Assembly (NCBI GenBank): GCA_964247055.1 | Contig: OZ176050.1 | Span: forward strand, 9,362,001 to 9,426,000 | Reading direction: 5' to 3' | Source of the DNA: Paragordius varius | Lineage: Eukaryota; Nematomorpha | Length of the DNA stretch: 64,000 nt | Shown: positions 34,421-48,400 of the stretch, piece after piece | Layout of the letters: each line of letters begins with the position of its first letter | How positions within the stretch are numbered: position 1 is the stretch's first letter | Notes under the pieces: model-generated | What the model saw: the letters and a program-made list of their open reading frames with translations, nothing else | Told to the model about the DNA's origin: nothing | The model's database searches: none | Position numbers and translations under genes: made by a program

Positions 34421-37400
34421 CTATAATTTATGTGTTAGGATTAATGATTCACAACTTCCTTTTGTGTTTATTTCGTTTCGATATTCATCCATCACAAATT
34501 TTGTATTAGTCGTGTATTGAGATATGGGTTGTTTCAAATTTTCGCATATACTACCTGTATCCATAAACCCCAGTCCTAAATTTTTAAATGGAAATTCCGA
34601 TGATTTATCTACCATTTTATTCATATCTCGTTGAGATAGTGGGGACATGTTTGAGATCTTAGAAATTTTCAATAAATTTTCATTCAAATTGTTGCTTTTC
34701 AAAGTTGCTATATCTCCATTACAATAAACTTTATGTGATGACTCTTCAACGTTATATATTTTATTAGCATTAATCATGTATGAACCATCATGCTTTGAAT
34801 TATCTTGATTAGGTTTAGGTTGATACTGTGATAAAGAAACCATGTTATGTTCGTTATGGTTGGTGGAAATATTTTCTTTACACGTTATTTTATACGCATT
34901 ATTAATTAAGTGTAATGATTGTAACTGAATTATACCATTTGGATGATTTATGTTGTTTTGGCTACGTAGTGACAACTCGTTTCCTTTTGGAAAGTTTTCA
35001 TTGTGCGTTTGTTGATATGAATCAGTACCAATATGAAAAGGAATATTATTATTATTATTAACTGGATTATTTTGAATGGTATCTACATTTTGATTTTTTT
35101 CAATATCTTTATTGTGATTGCTACTACTGGCTAAAATATTCTGATGATTATTATCGATAAACTGTTCCTCGTTTTTGCTGGTTTTGATAGGGGAAGAAGT
35201 GTATAGGAAAGGTTTGAGTGGGACCAAAAAATTAGATTGCGTGTAAGATACATTGTGAACAACATTATCATTAACATTATCGTTTTTGCAATAATTAATT
35301 TGTTGATTAAGTTCATCCGGAGATGTAAAATCCAAATTTTTTAGGTCATTGAAAGCGTTTTTGTTTTGTTCCCTTACATTTAACGTTGTTGATAACATGG
35401 AAGATTGATGAGTGTAAGGTTTGTTGTTTTGATAATTATTATTATTATAATTATTTTTATATTTATTAGGTAATGCATCATTTTTATAATTTTTATCGAA
35501 GGGCATTGGTTGTTTTTCCATGATGTTCATTAGTGAACTCTAAAAAATGACATTTCATAAATATATTGATTATATATATATATATATATATATGGGCACA
35601 CATATTATGTTTTAAACCATACCTTACAAAAATAAAATGTACAAATAATTATAAACCTATATGCTTAACAAGAGTTTGTTGGCATTTTAAAAAGTAGCCA
35701 ATTTTATGCAATTATAATTAAAATTAAGCTTAAAATTTTAAATTAACTCTTTTAAAACCAAAAATTTACAAAAAATAACCAAGATTACTTACGGAAGAAC
35801 AAGTTCCAAACAAGCCTGTTGTTGTCGTGGATTCAAACACATTATCCGTAAATGGGTAGGCATTAAATAAATCATCCGAATAGGGATTCATATTATTGTT
35901 GGAAAGTAAATGATCATTTTGATTATGGATTCCAGTTATGAGAGGGGGTGTTGCGGTCATCATACCGCTCAACAAAGTTTGTTCATGTTGAGCCTTAGCT
36001 TGATTGAGCGCTAACGTGCCAAACGATGATAGAGTACTCACCGTACGTTTAAGTTTAAATGGTGTACTTTTGTTGAAACTAAAGGCTCGACTCATTTTAC
36101 GACTCAATAATTTTTTGGCCGTTCTACAAAAAAAATCAAACAAAAAAATGAATGGTAAAATGGATTGAAACTTAGCTTGCCAGAAAAATAAAAATTTCTT
36201 ATAATTATTATAATCACCAATACCATAATGATATCATTAGGATTTTGTTGATTAAAAATAAACTATAGGTATTTGTACCATGACTTAAACTTAACTCAAT
36301 CGACCAAAGACGACTGTCTCGATCGCAAGTTATTTCGCTCAAAAATATGGAAGCTAGCACATGCTAGAGAAACAACGACCTGATGATATGATGATGAATG
36401 ACATTAATATCATTAAATTTTTCAAAAGTATTATTAAGTAAATATATTTAGCCAGAATTAATTATTTATATGAACTTATATTATTTCAACTATTGAGCCA
36501 AATAATTTTAATCTATTTGCAAAAAATACCTAAAAGCCTTGGACAAAGTTCCAGAGTTTACAGGATTTGACATGGGGCTTGATATCATAATCTGATCGGG
36601 GTGAATCGGTTGCAATATTGATCTCTATCATAAAAAAACATATCAAATGTTATAAGAATGTGTTTAAAAATTCAAATCGATCTTTTAAACATCAAACAAA
36701 GGTGTTAGGTCACGGTAATTAATGCATAAATGACGGTGACCCTTATAAAAATAATCATTTAAAGACTTTTAATCATATTTGTGACGTGATGATATTAATA
36801 AAAAATGATGGTATACTTTTCATAATGAAATAAGGTAAAATTATAAAAACTTATGAAAAATTTTAAAAATTGTTGATATATTTTGACACACCATTGATCC
36901 AATTTGAACAACGTTTAACTTCCTTTTAGTTTGATTTAGTTACAACATATACAGTTTACATTTGTCTCAATAAAGACTGCTCTGAGACCATGAATGCGTG
37001 CATTTGTAAGCAGGCTGTCAGATCGGTTCTAGCTTTGACCAATCTGAAATGCAACTCGAGTTAGGTAAAACTCAAATTAAATACAAATTTATCGCAAAAA
37101 CAACTTACACCATCAGAAAGGCACAAAGTGTTTACGGTATTTTTGTGGAGGGCTTCCAGGATAAATGCTTTAGACATGGAACCATTATCCTCTTCCGGTT
37201 GTAAAGAAAAAAGCAATAAACGGCCTTCATTGCCATTATTATTATTATTCGGTTCAGTATTTAGGCTGTTGGAAAGAAGATGGTTTGAGATTGGATTAAA
37301 ATTTGGGGTAAGCGTACCACAACCATTTATATTATTATAAGGATTTTTTAATGTCCCATTACTTTGAAAGAGATGATGATGGTTGTTTGAACATATAATG

Positions 37401-40045
37401 GCAAAGGAATTGACAAATTCTATAAAATTTATTGTAAAGTATTTCGATTTACATACAAATAATCTGTAATTTTTAAGTACATTAGCTTAAACGTTTTAAA
37501 TTAAAAAATATTGAAATATCCATTTTTCAAAAAATGTAATTAACGTTTAACTACACGCATTTAAATAAAAATTTTGGCTATCTAGAAAAATGAACATATA
37601 TGATTCTATAAAATAATTAAAAAAATTAATTTATTATTTCAATTTCGAATTGGCTTACAAAAAAATAAAATAATGTGACATGATTTTAAATTGAATTTTT
37701 CATACATATACTTCAAAGAAATAAATTATTTTTTCCTACACTAAAAAATGCCGAGAAAATATAATAGAATATGTTTTTCTTGACATTAATATTCAAAAAT
37801 AAAAATTGATATAATAGGAATTTATTTTATCATAATATTTTTTGAACGAAATTGAATATGAAATATGGTATGAGAATCATTTGAACATCAAATATAAACT
37901 ATAAATTTATGATTAAATGCTGTTATAATTGGAAAAATTGATAATTGGAAAAATTGCTAACCCTTGTAAATAAATATTTTTATGAATGATATTTAAACGG
38001 TTTAATATATTTTATGTATGTAAAATATAAGGTAAAAAAATATTTTGTTTTTAAGCATATCTTACCTCCGTTATCCACTATATCGCCGATAACTTTAATA
38101 TGTGAAAGATGTAAAAGTTCAACGTGTTTATAGTTTTTATTGCTAGATTTGGATGAAAAACTATCCTTGCCTAAATAATACAAAAAATATATTAATACAA
38201 TGAATATGCAGAATAAAAGTAATATTGCTTAAAACAAATATAACTAAGTTAAAATAATATATGGTAAGAAATTGAATAAACCATTAATAATTTTTTGTTT
38301 AAGATACAATCTGCATAAATATCGTTTTCGATACAATTTTTTCTCCAATATCATAAAGCAAACTAAAAATCATCAACCTATACACCATGTATTCGAATTA
38401 TCATGCAAATCTTCAAACAAAGTATCAATACTTATACCAACTAGATTTACCTTATGACATCAACATTAACCCCATATAATAATTAATATACCATTAATAA
38501 TTATATCCAAAAAAACCATAAAATGGCAAATCGTATCAATACCCTAAACATATAAGCAAAATAATCCCAGTAACAAAAACCTGTCAATGAAGGACCCCCA
38601 CCTCCCGCCATTATATTAACACTCGGGAGACTGTTTAACATACCGGCGCTATATATGGTAGATTGAGTACTGGAACGTTTAACTAGCAAAGATAAACTAT
38701 TATCCGCATTATCACACGAACTATTTTTGGGTTGTTGAGATTTTAGTGTAACTTTACCTTTATGAGTTAGGCTATTGTCTGTATTACCTGGTTTATGATT
38801 TGGATATATATCTATACTATTGCTGTTTGATAATTTGGAGACATTGTGGGACGTAGTTGTTTCCACACCACTGTGATGATGATTATTTGATGAAGTGTGA
38901 GTAGTCGTGCTATTGTTATTGGAATTAAAGAAGGGTAAAGTAGCCAACTTATTTAGGGCTGTGGGTGGATTTTTGCGCTTACAAATCTAGACATGATTCG
39001 TAAAAATTTAAACCATGAAAATGTCTGCAAACTATATGGCTATGCCTTTAATTATGAAAATATTATGTTTAAGGGCTTAAAATTGAATATGAAATTGGGT
39101 GGTTTAAAAAAATTTCGGTTTTTAATACAGCAATTTTAGTCCTAGTTATTAAAAAACCGGTTGATTCTAAGTATTTAACGGTATGATACCTTTAAGTGAA
39201 AAACCAGATTTGGGATTCTTCTGGCGATTTTGGTTCTAAAAAACTAATATTATTTAGTGTCAACGACATAAAGTTAAAATTGTCCAATAACCGGATATAT
39301 TTCCTGCAGTTGTGGTCCCAAGGTCAAAATACTTATAAATTGTGCCAAAAATTTAAAACCAGTACCTCTAAACAATCATTAAACAAAAAGAGTGTCATAT
39401 GCTTTCCCTTTAAGTTGTTGGCTGTGATAGCAGAATCATGGGCTAAATTTTGCACATTAGCCCGGAATAAAAAGGTTCGTTGTGAAGATAAGAGATTTGG
39501 CTAAAAAATGGAGAAAATATGTCGTTAAAAAATATCAAAAAAATTTCAAAATAAAAGGAGTAATATTAAAAAAATTTCAAAAAAAGGAATCAATTATATA
39601 AACTATACCGGACAATTTTCTATATCATTCACAATTTCAAACATATGTAGTTGAGTTTCTGTTTTCCTTTTGCCTTCATTGATGTGACTATTAATATTGA
39701 TAAATTGAAATTAGATATAATTAAGTAGGAAAAAAATAATAGGGGTTTTACTCTAAAACATTCTTGACTGCATTGATAGACTCATTTAATGCAAATTTAT
39801 CGCTACTGTCTTCAGGTGTATGTTTCAACAAATCTATCAAGACATATATGATGTGTTATAATATACAAAAAATTAGGATATAATCATAAAAAAAATTCCA
39901 TTTTTGATTATTTGTAGATGATAATTCTATATTTACCCGAGAGCAATAAAATAAGACTGGGTAATCGTTGAACAGGGCGAATCATTAAATCCTCCAAACT
40001 TTGCCTTCCACACTCAGGCTTATTTTGACAAATCTTTAGGTTTAC

Positions 40046-40104
<59 letters not shown>

Positions 40105-42403
40105 AAATTAATGTAAAATTATGCATAAAAATTATAAAATTACATACCTTTAAGAAAGCGTGAAATTTAGGTTTAGTTTGATCACAACGTTTAAGGGTGT
40201 TCTTAGAATCATGGAAGAAATTTATAAATGGTGGATAGGCTTTGAGCATTCCATCAACCTACATGATTTAAAAAATGATTTATTAGACAGATTCAAAGCA
40301 AATATTCCCTAAAATTATACAGTATAAAAAACATTTGTTACACCCACACATATTTTAATAAAGAGGGAGTAATTCACAGTTACAGTTTCATATAATGTTC
40401 CGTTAAACCTATTCTGATTTATAAAATTTAAAAAGACACTTATTATCATTTTTACCATAACATTTCGGATCGCCTAAATCATTTAGTGCCGATAAATAGA
40501 TTTATATTGAATCTTATCATATCTTATCAAATCACAACCATACATAAATGTTTGAAGCAATAATTAAGGCTATGAAAAAAAAAAAAGATTTGATAAACAT
40601 CCAATCCTTCTCTTACATGCGATAAAATTATGTGACCAATTTGTGTTTGCTCCTCGGAATATGTTAGGAGAGCGTTTGTGAGATCAATTAACATACGTTT
40701 ATGTACTTCATGGATGGGCGGAAGATTACCGAAAATGGCTTTTACCTCGGTCGTGTCCAAAAGATTTGATGCACTATTCACAGAACTTACACTATTTGTC
40801 AGCGTGTGTGACAAATTATTATTATTCATCATATTATTATTTAATGTGCATGCACCGCCATTGTAAACTGTAATATCACCACTACTTGTCGCTATAGTAG
40901 GATTTGCAGTTAAGAGGGTATTGTTGGAAAAGGAGGGAGATATGTTGTTAGTTTTCGGGCTAAAAATGATTTTTTAGAATTATTTATCCATGGAGGAAAC
41001 TTAAGCTTTAATTTTGAAAATATGCATCATTCCATAAATCAAGCGGATACAAATAAAGAGTTATTTTGTAAAATCAATTTGTTGATCAAATCTAAATTCA
41101 TTTTTTACAAAAAAATGATAAAGGAACTTATTCTAACTATAATATAATTCTTTAACATAAAATATGACCAAAAATGTATTCTTATATAAATTAAATGCTT
41201 CTTAAAAATCAAGTTTGTTAACCATATAACAAAAAAAGCCAAATTTTTCAATACCTTAAATAATTTGTTGCAGCTATTAAATTTAAGGATTGCACAGAAC
41301 CCGTATTAAAATTAGGTCCTGATGCAACATTTTTAACTTTACAATTATCTTGTTGAATGGTTAAAAAATTATTGCTTGGTATGTTTGGGTATTCAAATAA
41401 CTGTGCTGTATTTTCATCATTAATAGATATTTGTGGTACGGGTGCATTTTTTACTTCCTCCAGCGGTTTATGGTATACCTGAGAAGGGTTATAAAAAAAG
41501 TAAAAATTTAATTTTATTTTGTATGTAAGAAAACCATATTTGATATAATATCAATTTTTTAAAGATAACCTATCGTTTTTGGATCCTATAGTCTAAATTT
41601 TTATACTTAATTATATATATATTTCTTAATTAAAATTGTACAAGTTGTGAAAAATGGCCAACAAAGTCCGCTTGCCACCTCCCCGCGGTGTTGGCTGAGG
41701 CATGAAAATGCGCTAACGGCAAAGGCCAGGTTTCTAATGATCTGTAAAATAATTAGTTGTACACAAGGGAATGTTTCATGTATAAAAAACGCCTCAGATT
41801 ACCACGAAGTATAAATATTATGAATATGAATTACTCCGTGATACGAAAACTCCGAATCCGGAGTCCAACCCTTTATGATGAAATTGGAAAAAGGATCGAA
41901 AAATATGTGTATCATTATAAAAAATATTAATCATGTATTTTATCTATTTTTTCTTTCTAATATCAATTTTAAGTGTGTATAATCTTAAACATTTTCATTA
42001 AAGTTAAATTTATCTTTTTAGCTAATTAATATTCATTGAATTATATAACAAATATAATGCCACATATATGAATTTTATGTACAATACCTTTCTAATAAGA
42101 TCGAGACAATTAACGTAATTACGTTCGGTATTTAATATTTCAAGAGCTATCATATGACGAGCCGACTGGCATTTACCATATGATATTTGATTTAAAAGCG
42201 ATTGTGGTCCAGATAAATCTACATATAAAATATGATAATTTTAATCTAACCAAAAGGATTGAAATAAGCATTGTGTTAAATAAAATTAAGGATAAAAATG
42301 TAAAAAATGCTGAAAAATGGCATTACAAATAAGATGAGACCTAAAGAAATGAGTTTTTTGCCATAAAATAATGTATTGAAACAATTTTTGGCAATTACTA
42401 TTT

Positions 42404-42469
<66 letters not shown>

Positions 42470-45400
42470 GTCTATTATTACAGTTTATTTTAATTAATTC
42501 AATTAAAATATACCAATATTTATTCCATTAATGTTTGTTTGACCAAATAAATTGTTAGTGGTGTAAGCACGAGTATCGTCAAGTATATGAGATGCTGATT
42601 GAGATCTTTCCCGACTACCTGAGAGTTGTTTAGATGCAGCCAGGGAACCATTCAAGTTTTGATAATCAGTATTTCTTCCTAAAAGGGTTGAAAATCATTA
42701 GTTAATCACCAGTAATATAAGGAAAAGTATCATGTAAATTAATAAAATTTAAAAATAAAAATGTGAATAGGCTATTAAAGTAAGGAGCAACTATTTGCTT
42801 TTAAGTAATAAAATTTATTTTACAATCAGAAAAAGAGCTGACATATGCATAAATTATTTGATAAAATTCTGAATAGAACTTAAAACTTTCAGTTTTAAAA
42901 TGAAAATCGTCATGTTTAAAAATAGATTATCAATAATTGCTAAGTTTAATCAAACCACAATTTTTGTTAATAATTTTTTATCAATCAATAGATAAGTCTT
43001 AGGCTTAGCCATCTATATAATTAGAATTATTACAATTGTGACATTTGTAATTGAGCGTGTTGCTCATTTAAATCTCCATATTTAGCGACCCAAAACGATA
43101 GATTGTTCGAAAAAGTATGGCTGCCTGTCTTTTTTTTAAAATGAAATTATTTGTTTTTAACTTTTTACGCTTTGTATATATAATTTAAATTTTTATGCTT
43201 ACCATGGTGATTATTTGATAATAAAACGGCGGCTGCCGAGTTAAGGAGCGATGAAGTTGAATTGGCTGATGAGAGAGGTGTAGCCGGTGTATTGCATAGT
43301 GTACTGCCACCCAGGGAGGATTGTTGTTGACTATGAGAGAAGTTGGTTAAATTAAAGGCTGGTATATGGCTGCCATAACCTAAAAAGGAAACATAAACTC
43401 AGGTTAATATAGTTAAAAGAATGCGTATATTAATGTTTATTCGATATTAACGATATGGTAGTTGATGCTATTATAATAGTAACAAAAAAACGGTCCAAAA
43501 TACAGTATGGCTTTTAATAATCATTATATAATAAAAAATTTATATGGTGGTCTAGAATGGATTCGAGAAATCCATAATTAATACTTTTGATATACATTTT
43601 ACAAATAAATGTTCGAAACATTAGATCATTAGAATGTTTCAAGAAAGTAAGGATTTAATTATTCACAGTAAACATGGCTTTTTAACTGATAATTTAAATT
43701 ACTTTTTTATCCCTATATATAAGCAGATAACCGTAAAATTAAAAAAGTCAACTGTTTATTATTCACACTTAAAACCGGAAAGTTCTAAATTTTCCACAAC
43801 ATTCATATAAATAGAAAATAACGCAATTAAAATTGGATAAACTTCAAATCGCCGTATATGCCAGATTTATAGGGTATTTATTGTTTTAAAAACAATGTCA
43901 AAAATTTAAAATATGGCGTAGTCAGAATATATAATAATTACCATATTCATTCGTTGCTAACAGACCATCTGTGGAACTGTATTGACTAGAAGGACGCTAA
44001 AAGTCAATGGTAATAAAAAAATCTGTAAAACACATTATTAGCAAATTATAGTTAATCAATAAATACATGTCCCAAATTTCAATGTATTATTGATCAAAGA
44101 ATAGATTAAGGTTAAAAAAAACGTACCAAAAATGAATATAGCTTTTCATCGGCACAAAAATCGAGTTGAATACTGACCCAAAACCATTCAGCTTTGACTA
44201 TGAGTAAACTATTCAAACGAGATTCTGATAAGTTTGTAAGATTTTCAGGTTTCACATTTAATTCGTCTACAACTAAATGCGTAACGGCACTATTCTCACA
44301 ATCTACCACGATGGCACCTAAAATTTAGTATAAAATATTTATTCTTTCAATTTTAAATTTATTGGCAAAAAAAATTATTTTTTTGTCATACCATTATTTT
44401 TGGCCAATTCTTCCATATGATTTTTTTCTTCAGCAGGGAATCCAATAAAACTAATTGAACATCCCACAAAGGGTTTTAGTTTGAATCGGTTCTAAATTAT
44501 AAAATATTAAATTTATATATAGTCTTGTTTGCTGGGAAATAAAATATTTATTTATTTATTTAATGGGTAAAAAATTGAGGTTTTGGCTTGTCACAAGATG
44601 AAAATTCAATGAAACCGGGTCATATGAAAGGCGAAGCAGAATTATTATTATCACATTTGTCTCTCTGCATAAGTCCATTTTATTTAAGCAAATTAACTTA
44701 AATAACGATTTAATCAGTCGATTTCTAAAATTAATAACACCAGAAATTAAAAATATTTCATTTATAGGCGACTCCAGCGCTTAAGGTAGAGCGATATATG
44801 GTAAAAAATTAAACTTCACAAAAAATATGAGCTTATAAAAAATGACAAATAAAAAACATCCAAATAAAAATAAAATTTTGATTCTATTTCTCAAATTAAA
44901 AAAAATTAAGTATAAAAACTATAATTTCTTCATCGGTAGGTTTGAAATCATGATTGAATCTTTGTTCCCAACAATATTCGATCCAAGCGTGAGACATGAT
45001 AGGTTTTCCCAAATTCGAAGCAGCTCGATATTTGTCACCTTGAACCGTGAGCGAAATCAAATGCGTAACTTTGGACCCATTAAATTTTTTACGTACCGTG
45101 GCTCCCATATACTGTGCTAAGCACACTAAATTAGTCTACAAAACGGTATAGTTTTAATATAAAATTTGTTTGAGTTTAAGGATAAACTTTTTGTAATTTA
45201 CAATGATACAAATTAAATTTTTACGGTAGTCTAAAATTATTAGATTACAATAAATTACATATGTTTATAGAAATATAACTTTACTTATACAATTACAAGA
45301 CATCATATGGTTCAATATTCGCATCTGAGTTTTTTTGATTTTTTGATTTATCATTCATTTTTTATAAAATCGAATTAATACATTTAAAATTATATTCTTT

Positions 45401-48400
45401 CCATTATTTTTGGCTAATATAGAAAATTTAACATTGTAATTTAATAAACCATAATATAAAAGTATACACTTTGTAATACATTAGGAAAGTGCATTGATAT
45501 CAGCATGAGCCCATTAATTTAAGGCGCTCTTTATATTAATAAGTTCATTACGAGGGGAAACGGGGAATCGAGACTGAAAATTTAATTAGTAATGACATGC
45601 TTTAATATTTTTCTGGCATTACACATATAAAATGAAAAATAAAATATAATAATTATTTTATTAGATAGGATTTATAGATTTAAATTATTTTTTGCTTTTT
45701 ATTTATCAATATTAATTTTTAAGATCATATTTAAATATTTTATAGCACCATATAAATGTGTTTGTTATTTTAAAGTTATTTGTATTATTTAAAAAATTTA
45801 CAAAACCTATAGGCTCACTTTTATATGAAGAAATAAAAATAAAAATATTTTATAACTTTTAAACAATGTTTATTTAACCAGGTGCGTTATTGAGAATGTT
45901 AAGTGCAAAGTTATTTACCAATTTCAAGGTGTCCGTAAACCTTGAAAAACACAAATTTAGTCCTCGCATCGACAAGCAAAATATGGGGTGTCGCATTTCC
46001 AGCAAATCCTAAAATGTCAAATATAGTTTATTATAGATAAAAATATGGAAATTATTATACAGTCAAATTCAAAATCCAAAGAACAACCAAATTTTTTTTA
46101 AAAAACAACAACCATACTTTTTAACCCTTTATTTTTCATTAAATTATTAAAAAAAACATTAAATTAAAGTGTATTAACAATTTAAATCCTATTTCCTGTT
46201 AAGCAACCCAAAACGATGGTTATATTTAAAAAATTGGGATTATCAGAATAGGTTATCCTTAAAAATATATTTCTGTTTAAGTTTTTACATTTTGTCTGTA
46301 TAATTTCGATTTTATGCAGGTTGATGATCTCAACAAAAAAACTAGATGAACTAAATTAAAAAGTTTCATTTGTAAATTTTTATGCATAGTTACATGTTGT
46401 ATGAGATAGGGATGCCGTTGTAACTGATACAGGAATGGGGGCCCAATCAATCTTCGTCCAAATTTTTCCCGTTGAAGTTTATCCCAAAATGAGCCCGTGA
46501 AATCGGACACCAAATAAAACGGGTGAGTGGAATCAAAAAAAGTATTGCAATTCACTAATTTCGTTTCTGTTGGCATTGCATTGACTGTTATGATAGTAGT
46601 ATTTTCTTCAAAGGCTTTTTTGTTTCCGCCCTTTTGAACGCTACTATTGTTAAAGAAATTACTAAAGAGGGATGTGTGGCTAGATGCATGTCGCAAATTT
46701 GTTAAAGAAGAAGTGCTATTGGGATCAAGTTTACCTAACAAATATGGAACGTTTTTTTACAAGTTGATATCAAAGTATCCGAAAATAGAAATATTTTTAT
46801 TTAAATCTTTTATTTTTATGATAAAAATCATATTGTTAAAGCTTTAATAATAGGGGGTATAATTTAAAAGCGTATACAAAAAATTAAATACATTTTATAG
46901 CTTTGAATAAAATAATTTGTATTACATGAAATTAAATATTGACAGTTCATTTACGTATAAATAAAATTTTGAAAATTTTAAGAATATGGGTAAAAACAAG
47001 TACTATGAAATGGTTTGAATTTAGTTTAATATTTGACAATCCACAATAACATAACATGAATTTTATCAGAAAATCAAAGTTAACGTCAGTCTTAATATAT
47101 TTTATGCTCATATAGTAGAAGATAAATTATATTTTTTATATTTAAACCCAAATTTAGAATCCTAGCTAAAAAGCCTTCTGTTGATATTAAAATTGTCATA
47201 GAAGCGGACTGTGTATAAAACAATATTTGTAACTAATAATTCTTTTACAAAAACTACAAAGGCACGAGGAATTTCTGATACCATAACCTATTGTAATTAT
47301 TATCTCATATTTTGATCTTTTATACCGCATATTCTATACATAATTTATATAAAATCGTATAACTAATTAATACATTTTTATAACTTTTATAAAGATGCAT
47401 CTAGAGAAATTTATGTATGCATAAAAATACTAAACTTACTAATTGAAGGCAGGTAAATATATAATTTATAATTGTAATAAAGAATAAAACAATATGGGTC
47501 ACATGGATAATGTCAGCATATTTTTAATAATTACCTATCTCTATTATTATATTATTATTATGATAATTATGGAGTAATATATAATTGTTTTAACAATATA
47601 CCAAAAGATGAATTTATTAAATATGTATTACTTTGGACATTTATAAATTTGTACTGAATTGAAAATAAAATATATATAAGCATATAATTCCAGCAATCTT
47701 GGGAAAGTATTTTTTCAAAGAATTATAGATTTTCAATTTTACAAATCACTACTAGTTTATTGTTATAAAAAGGTAAAGCCGGAACGAACAAATTTACATG
47801 GGAAATTATTAAACTAATTAAATTAATTAACAATTGTTGAATCCGTGAAATGATGATATAAAAATTCAACTGAAAACTGAAAATACCAAATGATATAAGA
47901 AACCCTTCGTGAATAGATCGCAGACGAGTTTCGTGCCTCAGTTAATTTTTCATTTGATTTTCGGTTTAATTTTCGTTTATATCATTATTTTATAGATTTA
48001 ACAATTGTAGATATCAACTTTATCAATCCGTATTTTACTTTTATAATAAATAAATAAATTAATGTTTTACACATTTAAATTTAAAAATATTTTCAAGAAA
48101 ATAATACGTAAAAATTAATATTATGTGAAAAAAAATTGAGTTTATTTTTAAGTGCAGCCTTAGAATTATGTGGATGCGCATTTAACCAGGCATTTTGGTG
48201 AATGAGCCGGCTCAGTAGTTCAAATGATTATAAATGCCTGAAGAGTCTTAACGCTCAAAGGGATTTTGAGAAATCACTTTTGTCGCTTAGGATATAACTC
48301 AAAAATAGGAGAAAAGCCACTTTCGGCTAATTCAGATACTTGAGTCGGCGACCTTCTTCTTAACTATGAAAAAAAACGTATACAACGCATTCATTTCAGT

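Noticed and set aside
36530-39500. Possibility that the PH-region exons belong to a separate gene
   Set aside because: Phases agree at every junction from the DH exons to the RAFSF tail, and the motif order matches ECT2.
40048-40101. Long TA runs considered as origin or regulatory elements
   Set aside because: Several similar runs occur throughout (19621, 26855, 40048, 42406), all non-coding and consistent with ordinary microsatellites.
48195-48270. tRNA-like A box (gccggctcagtagttc)
   Set aside because: No B box, no cloverleaf and no SINE tail could be found, so a tRNA or SINE call is not supported.
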